A stretch of DNA of 64,000 bases from Corythucha ciliata (Eukaryota > Arthropoda > Insecta > Hemiptera > Tingidae): contig CM075941.1 of NCBI GenBank assembly GCA_038030265.1, forward strand, positions 9,300,001 through 9,364,000. The letters are read 5' to 3'. Position numbers and translations under genes: made by a program. This document shows, one piece after another, positions 37,075 through 47,981 of the stretch (position 1 is the stretch's first letter; every line of letters begins with the position of its first letter). Under the pieces are notes generated by a model, which saw only the letters and a list, made by a program, of their open reading frames with translations, ran no database searches and had not been told where the DNA came from.

Positions 37075-37625
37075 TCAATAGATGTTGAAAGATTAGGGTC
37101 TTCTCCGCTGGGTGTCACATTAGGGGTGTCTTCATGTTCCTCGCGTGCATTAAACCTTGCCAGTTTAATGGGGTCATATGCTTCCTTTGGGTATCTAGAT
37201 GAATCAACTGGGAATAAGCCAGTCAACTTAAACCCAGAGATGATGTTCTTCTCTAGAAAATATTCGTCCCACAAAATTTTAATCTGTTTCACCAAATCAG
37301 CATTTTTTAGAGGAACACCTGGGTTTTTTACCTCGTTGGAGGTTTTTCTCAGGCAAGTTGGGCACAAAAATCTTTCGGAACCAGTCAAAAAATAAATCAC
37401 CATCCATCCACCCATTTTTCTGTGCAGCATATGCTGTCCCTGGATATTCAATCTGTGAACCCATGACGACCAAACGTGTTTTCCTTTGAAAATGATGAAA
37501 GGAGGCATCTTAGAGCCATCAGCACTGCAGCAAGCTAGTACAGTTGTGTTGGTTTTTCCACTGCCTGCAATGTTTGTAGAAACTCTTTTAGTTCCAACAA
37601 CCTTAACTTCCTTGCTTTCCTAAAT
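37075..37625 (-). pseudogene. DDE part of the pogo-like transposase
   Basis: The minus-strand frame contains KRVSTNIAGSGKTNTTVL, CCSADGSKMPPFIIFKGK and, further on, EYFLEKNIISGFKLTGLFP. These are landmarks of the pogo/Tigger DDE_1 family. TTATTTAG just before the frame at about 37621 looks like a splice acceptor. The blocks that normally lie between (a D-G-H metal-binding block and a P-P-H-T-H block) are missing, and the stretch around the Gly-Trp-Met motif is read out of frame, so this copy has an internal deletion plus compensating frameshifts. It is truncated at 37079 by the BEL insertion, whose other side continues the same protein. Confidence 0.85.
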
Positions 37626-37920
37626 AAGTCGTCGAAAGAGTGTGAATTTTCAAGGTAAACGTTTATGTGCGTTTTACAGTTACTTTAGGGATGAAATATG
37701 AAAAAGAAGATCGTACGCTTGTGCGGAATTTCCTGAAGATTTAAATGAGCCCTTGAAGTCCAGGATTGGTGCAGAAATACGGCGGTAATTTCCGTAACGC
37801 GGAGTAGGCGAGGTACGATTGGAGGGGGGTCGAGGAAACACATGTGCAACTCCCCCTTAAGCCCTGTTCACAAACCATATGTTATGCGTCCGTGCAGTAT
37901 ATGCAACCAATCGAAATGCT

Positions 37921-38292
37921 TCATTTTTCGAGGGAATAAATTTGTTTGGTTGTGTAGACTCCACCGGATTGTAACTCATTGGGCGATGAACCGCATAGTT
38001 CAGAGCATCCTCGAAATGCTTGGAGCATAATATGACGGCCGCCCATGATGTTCCTCAGGGACTGGAATCTCTCGTCCTTCCTCTTACAGAGTTTCATCCA
38101 CTCGCGACACAGTCGGCAATCCTTACATCCGGTAATGTGGCGATTTTCCGCGATTGAGGTCCACTCGTCAACGTCCCACTTATAAACTTGGCACGGTTGA
38201 GGAAACTTAAAAAAATTGACGGAAGGGTCGTAAACGGGGCGGCCGGGACGCCCGTCACTGTTACAAATCCCGAAACAACAGTGCCTCCCCAT
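37921..38292 (-). pseudogene. THAP-like zinc-finger exon of the pogo-like element
   Basis: A 123-codon frame starting MGRHCCFGICNSDGRPGRP, with NFFKFPQP and then CREWMKLCKR. This resembles the N-terminal THAP-like C2CH DNA-binding segment found on many animal transposases. The clear match stops at about residue 75; the rest may be intron or decayed sequence. By position it should be the first coding exon of the pogo-like transposase, binding the terminal repeats. The assignment rests on spacing of Cys and aromatic residues. Confidence 0.55.
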
Positions 38293-38784
38293 TTTCGGGC
38301 TACAAATCGCGCTAAATATAAAAAATTATACCACTTATTAGGGGTAGAGAAACAGGATTCAGATTGTTATGGAGAACGACCCGTGTAACCTTAAGCCAAT
38401 ATAACCAGAAACTCGGGCCTGCCAGGCACATTGTCTATTGCCCCACGAGCGCTACAGCTGAGGTGAATAAGAGATGTCGTCATAAATAAAAAAGAAAGAA
38501 TCTGACGGCAATAGGGCTTCAGTACATTAAATTAATAATAAAAACAAATGGTTTGAGAAACTTACCGTGCATGAACGACGTGTTTCCCGGGCTGAATCCG
38601 TTTTTTTCGGAAATAAGAGACAACCTTAAAGTGACATTGAAAAGTAAGGTTTTAGGAGGTTGCAGAAGGTTGCAACACAGATAAGAGATGTAGTTGCCAA
38701 CAACTTCCAAACATTAGATTAGATCATTAGCGACCTCTGTTAAGCATTATTACAACTATTAAACTTCCCAGCTATTTTAAAATG

Positions 38785-38930
38785 CCTAAGACCCGTATTC
38801 AGAAACCAACCTTAACCTTTACGTCTCCTTTAAGCGCTTCAAAACAGATGACACATTTAATAAACCATCACATTTTTCAACTCCTTTAGTAAAGGCTTCG
38901 TAAAGGTGGGTTTCTGAATACGGCCCTTAG
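38785..38930. mobile_element. 146-bp MITE abutting the pogo right end
   Basis: Imperfect inverted repeat: CTAAGACCCGTATTCAGAAACC at the left pairs with its complement at the right (GGTTTCTGAATACGG..CTTAG), each about 25 bp. Its right edge touches the pogo-like inner terminal repeat, so it inserted next to or into that end. No coding capacity. Confidence 0.75.
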
Positions 38931-38965
38931 TCTCTTATTACCCCTGTCTCTTATTACCCCATCTT
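38930..38965 (-). repeat. Right terminal inverted repeat of the pogo-like element
   Basis: Two copies of GTCTCTTATTACCCC separated by one base, the outer followed by ATCTT; mirror image of the left end. It lies 5' of the transposase gene and would be the promoter-proximal end. Confidence 0.85.
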
Positions 38966-39264
38966 ACCCTATTGTAGATAAGTACAGAATTCCGAGATAT
39001 TTCTTTTATATTTTACTCAGTGCCGTCTTTAGGCGGGGGCCCCGCGTCAAGGGGGGCCCCGGATTCTTTAGATTTTATTTCTAATATATTAGAATATATA
39101 GGTATAATCGTCTTCTATCGATATGCGACCAACGTTGATCGAACTTAAGATGAAACATTTTTTTTTTAGGGTTTTTGTTTTTGATCCGGAACTTGTAGCG
39201 CAACGACGAAGGGATGAGGTGTCTTATAAGTAATGGGGGAGGAGTCCTTAGCTAATCCACGTTA
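38966..39264. other. Spacer with a hAT-like start
   Basis: No gene. A hAT-like CAGTGCCGTCTTTAGGCG starts at 39018 and runs into a G/C-rich stretch; no matching right end was found. Confidence 0.4.
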
Positions 39265-39544
39265 AAAATAGTGATAAACCCTGCGATTCTTGGCTAAAAT
39301 TGAGAAAAAAGCGCTAATTCACCGACGCAACGGGAAAAAATTACTTGTTTATTCGACGTGGAATTTGCGATTTTTTCGTATTTAACGATGAGTTAGCGCT
39401 TTTTCCTCATTTTATAAATGAATTAGTCATTTTTCTCATTTATAATAGCAGTATAAATTCGCAGTTTACTGCTAAAAGTGAGAAAAATTGCTAATTCGCT
39501 GCTAAAATGAAGAAATAGCGCTACGTGTGGCTAAATGTGATAAA
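39265..39544 (+). repeat. Satellite A, short block with an internal flip
   Basis: Forward units at about 39285-39340, reverse units at about 39350-39440, forward again to 39544, all very degenerate. It is a miniature of the inverted structure seen in the long arrays. Confidence 0.75.
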
Positions 39545-39832
39545 ATGGCATGTTCGTGGCAACCGCAGGTTCCCTGCCGACCGAGACCCATGCTGGTGCA
39601 CCGAGGAATTATTAACAAAGGCATTAGTGTTCTTGTGGATAAACATGCACAAATGGTATGTAACCAAACAGGGAAATAGCAGCGACTTATGACTTCTGAA
39701 TAGCGGTCGGCAGCTGGAGTGTCGTGATGATGACCCTGCAATAATCCGAACCGCCCGCTTCTGAATGATGAATAATCTCCGACTGCAAGGCGAGAACCCC
39801 CAGAAAATAATTCCATACGACCGGATCGTGAC
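39545..39832 (-). pseudogene. LINE reverse transcriptase C-terminal fragment
   Basis: On the minus strand one stop-free frame of about 95 codons gives the region after the RT catalytic core of a Jockey/CR1-type LINE: IIQKRAVRIIAG, then a Cys-Arg-Pro-Leu-Phe motif, LFPCLVTYHLCMFIHKN and NSSVHQHGSRS. Neither the start nor the end of an element is present. It sits between a satellite block and an opposite-strand LINE fragment. Confidence 0.8.
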
Positions 39833-41475
39833 GTATTGTGATAACTCTAAGGCACTTTGGGGTCGAGCCGAGGCTGATACAATGGATAGACTACTCGCTG
39901 AGTCATAGGTCGCAAAGGTGGGCAGCGATAGAGTAGAAAAACGAGTCAGTAGGGGGCCGCCCCAGGGCTCAAGTCTCTCGCCTCTTCTCTGGATACTTGT
40001 GGTGGGTAGTCTTATAAGGGAATGAGAGGAAAAGGGTCTTTTTGCGCAATTTTTTGCGAATGACGGGTTAGGGGAAAGGACTTATCCACATTGTAGTCCC
40101 TCATGAGGGGGTCGGTGGGGATAGTCGAGGCATGGTGTAGGCCTAGGGGTCTCACAATAAACCCTAGTAAGATGAATATGGTGTTGTTCACCCACAAGAG
40201 GAAAAGGGAGGGATGGCAATCATACCACTTTCGGGGCCAGGTCATCGCTCTTTCGAAACAGGTTAAATATTTGGGAGTCATATTGGATGAGAAGTTAAGG
40301 TGGAAGGAACACGTAGACAGCGTTTATAAGAAAGCTGTGGTGGCCTTTCACCAATGTACAAATTGTGGGGAAGGCCGCGCATCCTGCACGGGGCAGCCGC
40401 ATGGTGGAGGGTGATGGAGAATGGCTGCGGTGGGGGGCGGAAAGACTCACAAAAAATACAAAGGCTTGCTTGCCTGGCGATTTTGGGGCCATTCCGGACA
40501 ACCCCTACGAGGGCCATGGAAAGATTACTAGGCCTGAAGCCCCTGGACATTGAAGTCAAGGGTCGGGCACTTGAAGAAGCTTGAGACGCCAGATGCTTGA
40601 GAAGGTTAAGATGCCAGGGAGGCCTAAGGCGTGCCAGGCAGGGCCAATGGGACTGGTAGCTAAATAGAGTATCCCCATCCTCGGCACTTAGGCCGGATTA
40701 CGTGGTTATAAGGAACGACTTCTCCACCAAGATCAAACATCAAACAGAGAGTGGGAATCTCGGCAAGGGGAGCTGGTGTGTTACACTGATGGCTCCAAGA
40801 AAGGTCACGAAGGGCCGACGGGAGCAGGAATTTTTGTGCCAGAGCTGGGGGTGGAAATAAGTATCCCTCCAGGGGGACACACCTCAGTTTTCCAGGCCGA
40901 GGTGGTGGCGATCGATGCTTGTATTCGGGAGCTACGGAAGCGGAAAGTGACAGGTAGGGCAATTGGGCAGCTGAGGGCAATCAACAAACCCGCGGTGGAC
41001 TCAGCGGCCGTAACGAGTTTCAGAGTATAGGGATACGGGGCCTCCAAGGCGAAGGGAACTCCTTAACGTTGTGATGGATCCCGGTTCGTAGAGGATGGCA
41101 GAGAAATGAAAAAGCAGACGAGCTGGCCAAGCGTGGCGCGGACCAGCCGGTAATAGGACCTGAACCATCGGTGGGCATTGCCCGAATGGTGGTCTTGAGG
41201 GAGATAACGGCCTGGGCCAGTGACCAAGCTCTGAGGAAATGGTGGACTGAAGCCGAGTGAGCCGGCAAGCAAAACTGGGAATCGATGAGAAAGACCAGAA
41301 AGCTTCGGCATGTTTGCTGGGACTGACACGGGTAAAGATTAGGCGGATAGTAGGGATGTATACGGGACAATACGCCCTCAACAGGCACCTGTCCATCATG
41401 GGGGCAGTAGGGGAGCCCGATTGCGGTAGATGTGGGGGGGGGCTGAGGAAACCGCGGAGCACAATCATTATGTGA
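39833..41475 (+). pseudogene. Decayed LINE ORF2 (RT plus RNase H), R1/I-like
   Basis: Plus-strand fragments in three frames line up as one ORF2. They are the RT block with GRPQGSSLSPLLWI-type sequence (about 39945-40010), LTINPSKMNMVLFTHKRK and QVKYLGVILDEKLRWKEHV (40103-40340), the connector with IQRLACLAILGPFRTTP (to 40584), RNase H with CYTDGSKKGHEGPTGAGIF and a later D/E region (40776-41030), and a final LNRHLSIMG...CGRCG region (41257-41475). Numerous frameshifts and stops make it a pseudogene. Both ends of the element are missing. Confidence 0.85.
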
Positions 41476-42816
41476 GTGTGACGGCTACGTGGCGTCTAGA
41501 TACACTATTTTTGGTGACGATAGGATTTGCTTCCCCAGCTTGCTGAAAAGGATAAATTATAGGTTTGAGGAGTCGTACTATGCTCTCCGGAGCCCGGGCC
41601 CCAAGTGGATATGGTACATGGGCCGAAAAGGCTTTTGGCACCTTCGGAGTCGGGAGACCGTCCGAAGCCCTAGAAAAAACCCTAATGAAATTGGTTTTTG
41701 ATTTGTTATTTGTTCTGAATAATACACCTATGTTTTCGGTCAAAACATTTTTTTTACAACCCACCCTCAAACTTTTTCTGCGTGCGTTTTGTACAGGAAA
41801 TAAAGCCAGAATAGCGGCAAAATTTGGCCCACTTTCGAATGTGGCTTCAAAAATGTCTTTTGATGTGTACTTTGAGGATTCGGAGAGTCCTCAACCTATT
41901 TTTAAGGGCACCTAGACGTTGGCCAACTCACTCCTACAAGGGATGAAAAAAACATCCAAAACGAGGTGACTAATCATAGGCAGTTGTGTGTGCTAAGTCG
42001 ATAAAAATCAGCCCCAAGTCCGTGGGCTGATTACTTCTCGAGTTATGCCATAATTTGTACGGAAAAACGTTGTTTTTGCCTTGATTAGTTTATTAAAATC
42101 CTCACGCCCTCGATTTATAGATGAAGTCGTTTCATATGTCGTTTCTGAAGTTGTTTCAGAACTGTTTCTGTTGTTTGTTCAGAAATTCAGAAATTGTTTT
42201 CCCATGTTCGATCGTAAGCGACAAAACATGTTTAAAAAGTATCTTGCTCACAGTAGAAAGTTTTGAAATTACGAAAATAATTAGAATCAGTCACTAGGGC
42301 CACGTAAACGAATTTTCAAGAGAATCAGACGAGATTAAGTTGTCCTGGACGAAAAATACATCTCCTGTCAATTTGGCCAAGTGGCGCTTACGATACTTTG
42401 CCTTTCCAGTAACGATATAGCTTTAATTAATATACATAATAATGTTTATTAAGTATAATTATGCTGTTTTTTAAAAACAATTTGCCTGTCTCAGATCTTA
42501 GAGTTGAGGGTCAACAATCATCATGTTGACTTTGGAATGTGATTCTCATAATTATTGAAATTTCTGGAATTGATTTTGCCATCTGCCAGATGCGCTCAAT
42601 GCACCAAAAGTATAATAAATTACGGTAGCAGGGACTGCAAAAAAAACGGCACATGTACGAAACTGATTATTATTTACCACAACAGGGACTATAACGAGGT
42701 ACTTTCTGGCTCCCTTTTTCAATTAATCAAACTCATTCCCATTTCAACCCTCTTCTCCTACATCCTTCAAGGCCTCTGTAACGGCCAATATGTGATTGAA
42801 TGGCATGGGTGACAGT
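41476..42816. other. Intergenic DNA, no gene seen
   Basis: Open frames here (up to 116 codons) show no family signature. AT-rich toward 42480. No inverted repeats were recognised. Confidence 0.45.
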
Positions 42817-43040
42817 CAGGGGTGGGCAAGATACTTGAGTATTTAAAATACTTTGTATTTTAAATACAAAATACGTATTTTGTAACGGTATTTAAATACT
42901 TTTGGAAAAGTAGGTATTTGTATTTCTGCATTTAAAATACATTTTTGAAAGTATTTTGGGCTTTACATTTGAAATACATTTTCAAAAGTATTTTGTATTT
43001 CACACTTAACGAAAATACAAATACAAATACTTTTAATTTC
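42817..43040 (+). mobile_element. hAT-like element left end
   Basis: Starts CAGGGGTGGGCAAGATACTT and continues with many short palindromic copies of ATTTAAAATAC and GTATTTTAAATAC, a pattern typical of a widespread non-autonomous hAT type. An inner stretch (AAATACATTTTTGAAAGT...TTTTGGGCTTT) recurs at 46965-47020. The 8 bases before it (GTGACAGT) do not match those after the right-hand end at 47031. Confidence 0.75.
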
Positions 43041-43339
43041 AACGTTCTTTAGTTTCCACTTCTTCGCCACCATTCACCAGTATAACCTAACTTAGTGACA
43101 CCATATTTGGCACAAAAACCCGGAGTATAAACAGCCTTCGATTGACGTTTTCATTTTTCGAAAAAGTGGAGAGGGAAGGGTAGTCATGGTGGGAGGTGGA
43201 AGTTCCGAATTCCTTGTTAGCACAACTGCCACAAAAAAGATGCTAGCGGATGGAAACTTGGCACAAAAATGGATCATACAGAGCCCTAGCCTACAAGTAC
43301 ACAAAGCTGTACAAGTAAACAAAACTCGTGGCAATTATT
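43041..43339. other. Unique spacer
   Basis: About 300 bp between the hAT-like end and the satellite array. Nothing recognisable. Confidence 0.4.
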
Positions 43340-44372
43340 GCGAAAAACAACGCTAATTCGAGTTTAAACTAGACCAAAATGGCAAATTTACAACTCAAAT
43401 GGCGAAAAATCGCCTATTAATGAAAATAAATAAAAAATAGATAATGTGCTAATTCGCTGCAAAATTATCAGAAAACGCTATTTCACAGCTGAAATGAAGA
43501 AAATATAAAAGAAAGTATAGCTTCTGAAAGAATCGAGGCTCAAACTGAGAAACAGCGCTAATCCGTAGAAAAAAATTGCTCAAGCGGGCTGAAACCTAAA
43601 AAAACTACGCGGCTAGAATTGACAAAAATATTAATTAGCGGGGCCAACTTTAAGAAAAACACTAATTTTCAACTCAAACTGAGAAAAAAGTGCTAATTGG
43701 CTGCTAAAAAATGGCTAAACTGCAGCTGAAAATGAGGAAAACGCCAAATCGTGGCTAAAATGGAGGAAAATCTCCAATACAAACTAAAGAATCCCTACTG
43801 CACTGCTGAAATTGATTAAAAGCGCTAATCCGTGGCCAAAATTGGTTAAAGTTGTAGCGTGCCAAACGCTAACAAACCTCAATTTTTATTTTAAAAAATA
43901 ACAAATATTATGTTAAAATAACAACATCAGTCAGTTTGATCGCAAGTTCGTATTTTCCCAATTTTTCTATAATTAACTATAATTAGCCTGTCATAAATAA
44001 ATGAAAACTCTCGTTTTCAGCTCAAATTGGGAAAAAGTGTTATTCCCGGCTAAAATTTGAGGAAATCACGAATTCGTGGCTGAAAAATTAAGGTAATTCG
44101 CGAATTCACAGATTATAGAAACGCTTCAAAGCATCTCAAGTTGAAAAAAAACGCGAATTTACGGCTAAAGTTGAAGAAAATAATCGCGGATAAAGTGTGT
44201 TGGAATTTCTAATTCCGCCTTCTGACAACAACTTTGTGGCTAAAATTGAGGTAAACGGCAAATTCATGGTTATAAGTAAAAGAAAAAACACTGATTCACG
44301 GCTAGAACTGAGATGAAGCCCTATTCTACATATAATTAGATTGAAAAAAATTACTAATGCGGTGCCAAAAAT
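43340..44372 (+). repeat. Satellite A, forward block
   Basis: Forward, strongly diverged units, interrupted by unrelated AT-rich DNA at about 43865-44010. A CTTCTGACAACAACTTTG variant unit lies near 44218. Ends at the insertion of a 526-bp hAT-like element. Confidence 0.85.
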
Positions 44373-44898
44373 TAGTGATGCACGAGACCGAGACCGAGAC
44401 GAGACTTGAGTGGTCTCGGTCTCGGTCTCGCTCATGAGGGGATGGTCTCGGTCTCGATCATGATAAGTCGGTCTCGGTCTCGAAAGTCTCGGTCTCAGTC
44501 TCGGTCACGTCTCAAAAAGTTAAAGGCGCGAATTCAAAGTATGTGTGATGTTAGTGACGAGTGATCCTATTCTCGCCTCAATGATTACAGATGACGCATC
44601 GGCGGGGGAGGGGGGGTAGGTCCACCCCTTGGATCCACCACAGCCCGGAGGAGGAGGCCCATAACACAATAGCCGTCTCGGCATGAAACAAGGTCATTTC
44701 ATTGTTAAAATGTTCTGTATTCATAAATGAGCCATCATTTCTTTATTCTTTTGATTACGACACCGAGACCAGTCTCGGTCTCGTCTCGAAAATAGTGGTC
44801 TCGTCTCGGTCTCGGTCTCGTCTCGAAAATAGTGGTTTCGTCTCGGTCTCCCTCCAGAAATGGTGGTCTCGTCTCGGTCTCGGTCTCGTGCATCACTG
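44373..44898. mobile_element. Non-autonomous hAT-like element, GTCTCG-rich ends
   Basis: 526 bp with inverted ends: TAGTGATGCACGAGACCGAG at the left and its complement ending CATCACTG at the right. The termini are padded with tandem CGAGAC/GTCTCG. It lies inside satellite A. Flanking 8-mers are similar (GCCAA shared) but not exact. A second copy is at 59847-60316. No transposase is encoded. Confidence 0.8.
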
Positions 44899-45721
44899 GC
44901 CAACATGTAAAAGAACCCGCCAATTTGCGGCTAATATAGAGAAATGCAGTAATTATTCTGGCTAGAATAAAGAGAAAAGTTAATTATCAGCCTAAATTGA
45001 AACAAAAAGTGCTAATTCACTGTCAAAAATGGAAGAATTGCCGATTTGCAGTAAAAATATGGGAAAACGCCAATTCATGGCTAAAATGAACAAAATTCGC
45101 TAATACACGGGCTAGAAATAGCTACTGGACTGCTAAAATTACGATAAAGCGCTAATTTACGGCTAAAATTGAGACAAATTTAAATTTGCGTCCAAAATTG
45201 GAAATACGTTAATTCGCGGCTTCCTCGGGAGACTTTGAGGCTAAAATTGAGAAAAAGCGCTAATTTATGGCTATGAGTGAAAAACTCGCATATTCGCGGC
45301 TAAAACTGAGACGAAATCGCTAATCCGCAGTGTATGGTTACGGTGAACAAAAAAATGCTAATTTGTGGTAAACATTTCGAGAATTTTACGGCTTGTATTG
45401 AGTAATTTTCAGCTCATACTGAGTAAACCGCTAATAAAAATCGCTAATTTGCACCTAAAATTGTGGAAAACGCCAACTCGAGGAAAGTTAAAAAAAACAT
45501 CGCTGATTCACAGGATACCAAATCTACTTTGCTGCTAAAGTTGGGGAAAAGCGCATATTTATGTCTTTATGGGGGTCTTTATGCCTTGGGTGGGGGGGGA
45601 TTACCCCGCCAATTAGTTGCTAATTTGCGTCGAAAAGCGCTAATTTGCTGCTGTTAAAGTTGAGAAATAGCACTCATTCGTTGCTAAAATGGAGAAATTC
45701 GCAGTTTAAACTTGGCATAAG
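44899..45721 (+). repeat. Satellite A, forward block
   Basis: Continuation of the forward array after the hAT-like insertion, with a G-run near 45590 and variant units near 45220. The last unit is split by the element starting at 45722; its remainder resumes at 46492. Confidence 0.85.
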
Positions 45722-46491
45722 CCTTAGAGTATATATAACACTAGAGAGATTTTTGTCCTTTGCGCATTGAAGCAAGGACCTTCTGGAATGACCTCAGTCA
45801 CGTGACTGGTGTTTATTCCCCCTCACCTTGTTTTCGCTCCAAGTTGCTTTGCAACCTACTTGAGTAACCTGTAATAATTACTCGGCCGTTGCTCTGTTTG
45901 CTCCTTTGCTGTCGTTTGTGTGTTGTTCTTTTTTCCGTTTTTCCTTTGTCTATTCATCTTTCTTGCATTTCAACCGTTCTTTTAACGCCCCTACTGTCTC
46001 ATTTTTCCTTTCCTCATTTTCCACTAGTCCACTTCTTTCCTTATTTTCAACCTGGATTTCATTTTATTACGTTCAACGGCTATTATCTCACACCTAAGAA
46101 CGCATGGATAATTTGAGACGAGAAGCTAATTTGCTTGAAAATGAAACATTCAATTTCTTCTTGAAATAAATAGCGGGTGAAACTTAGCACAACGCTTTCC
46201 TTAACAACATTTTTTCATTCCTAATAGTTTCCAATATTTACCTTGAAATGAGCCATTTTCAAACAACGGGGAACTTGCACATTTGTCAAAAAGTGGTGTT
46301 TCTTGAAGAGGGCTCTTCAACAAGACAATTGCTCACATTAAACGTTGAAATCAATCAAGGGTTTTTTTACCTTCAAGCATTTGAAAAAGAGCGGGAAGTA
46401 ATGACCTCAGTCACGTGACCAAGGTGTTTGCTTCACTTTTTTCGTGACGCGCAGCCCAACCACCTCTCTACTGTTTATATATACTCTAAGG
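45722..46491. mobile_element. 770-bp DNA element with CATAAG target duplication
   Basis: Terminal inverted repeats of about 27 bp beginning CCTTAGAGTATATATAACA, with the mirror image ending CTCTAAGG. It is flanked by perfect CATAAG (45716-45721 and 46492-46497), and removing it restores a satellite unit, so it inserted into the array. Inside, TGACCTCAGTCACGTGAC occurs near each end in the same orientation (about 45789 and 46402). No transposase; superfamily unknown (6-bp duplication). Confidence 0.88.
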
Positions 46492-46870
46492 CATAAGCGC
46501 TGTTTAGCGGATAGACTGTGGAAATAGCGCTAATTTGCCTACAATATGTGGAAAAGGCCATGGCTAAAATTAGGGTAAGGCCTTAGAGGTTACCAATAGA
46601 GGTTTTGTGCATAGTTAGAGACTTTTAGGGGCCTCTTGAAGATTTCCACCCCGGGCCCCGATACAGGTCCACCAGTGACCTCACCTCCTTTTCAGCTCAC
46701 GATCCACCAGTGCTCGCCGGTTCGGTACTAAATACTTCGTGACAACTTGCCTACTTTTTTTTGCGCATCGCGGCGCGGCGCCATTTCGCGCTGCTACATT
46801 TTGCCAACTTGTCTATTGAAGGACCTGATATTTTTGAATTATTTATTTTTCGTGTTTTTCGCACTATCTG
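46492..46870. repeat. Satellite A remnant and spacer
   Basis: A few forward units (to about 46580), then about 290 bp of unique DNA with nothing recognisable. Confidence 0.6.
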
Positions 46871-47031
46871 CCGTCGAAATCGAATTTTTGAAAAGTATTT
46901 TAAATTGTGTTTGTATTTTATTCAAAATACAATTCAAAAAGTATTTGTATTTCAGTATTTAAAATACATTTTTGAAAGTTTTTTGGGCTTTGTATTTAAA
47001 ATACATTTTCAAAGTATTTTGCCCACCCCTG
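46871..47031 (-). mobile_element. hAT-like element right end
   Basis: Ends TTGCCCACCCCTG, the complement of the left end at 42817, preceded by the same ATTTAAAATACATTTTTGAAAG stretch in palindromic AT-rich DNA. It may be the partner of the 42817 end, which would make a 4.2-kb unit enclosing satellite, but flanking 8-mers do not match. Confidence 0.7.
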
Positions 47032-47981
47032 CCAATGAACAACCAAAACTAGTGTGCTTGGGCGGGCGGGTGGAATGGATATTCCTATGAAATCTTATAG
47101 AACAGGCCCCCAGCTTTCAGATCGTTTTTCATAGAAAAAAATTGGACTACTAGTTCCCGAGCTACTGGCAAAAATGTGCCTGCCTTTTTTCGCGTTTTTT
47201 GTCGCATAACTGACACCAATGATTTTTCCTGTAGGTTTCAAGGCTATTCACTTATGTGTAAAATTCAATTCCGGACCACTTTGATTTCATGACATTTTCT
47301 GATTGGAACAGCCGTTTTAAAGTTGCTGCTGCCTAAGTAATTTTTATTAATTTTACCAAAAGTGGCTAAAAATTACCATTAAAAAAAATCAATTCCAATG
47401 AAACGGCTGGGTCAATTGTGACAAAAGAAAGAACGATTCGACGCAGAATTCAATGCTTTTCAAAAAATGAGAGAGTAACATTTTCGGTAGAATGCGTCAT
47501 TGAGGAGTTATAAGCAAAAAACTGAAAAAAGTGTCAAAAATGAGCAGTTTTTGCGATTTTCTCAAAACGCACAAAGGAATTTTGTTGGATCTCTTCAGAT
47601 TTGTGTTCCCCACCCCAAAAAAACATAGAATGAAGTGAAAAAATCGAAGACAAAATTTTTGTCCAGGTCGAACTACCGTTTGACTGGACTATGGGGGGCT
47701 GAACTGGGCTCTATATGAGAGGGGGAAATGATACATATCTTGCATCACATTTTCTATTTACACTCCCTCTATATCTTATCTGTGTATTAATTGGTTTGAT
47801 TTCCCTCCTCTTCTTCTTGCCTTTCCGAACTGTGCATTTTAAGTCTGCTCCACACATACGGTGTGTGGCATCCCTTCACATTTTTACATTAAAAACATCA
47901 GTTGTTCGGTTTTTCTTTGTCAGAAAAATATAGACTTTCGTTCTCTGACTTACGTGGTCTCGTTTTTCTTGTACACGCTTA
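47032..47981. other. Intergenic DNA, no gene seen
   Basis: AT-rich DNA with no domain-bearing open frame and no recognised repeat. Confidence 0.45.

Larger units (their letters stand above)
28158..38965 (-). mobile_element. Pogo-like DNA transposon, split by a BEL element
   Basis: The outer terminal inverted repeat is AAGATGGGGTAATAAGAGAC at 28158-28177, with its reverse complement at 38946-38965. Each end carries a second copy of GGGGTAATAAGAGAC just inside (28183-28197 and 38930-38944). Fragments of a pogo/Tigger-like (DDE_1) transposase gene lie on the minus strand. Subtracting the 7.27-kb BEL insertion leaves about 3.5 kb. The exact outer ends and a TA duplication could not be fixed because similarity fades outside the 20-bp core. 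AATAAGAGAC-like motifs also recur internally near both ends. Confidence 0.85.

Noticed and set aside
42817..47031. One 4.2-kb hAT element enclosing the satellite array
   Set aside because: The ends match each other, but the flanking 8-mers GTGACAGT and CCAATGAA do not, so two separate insertions are as likely.
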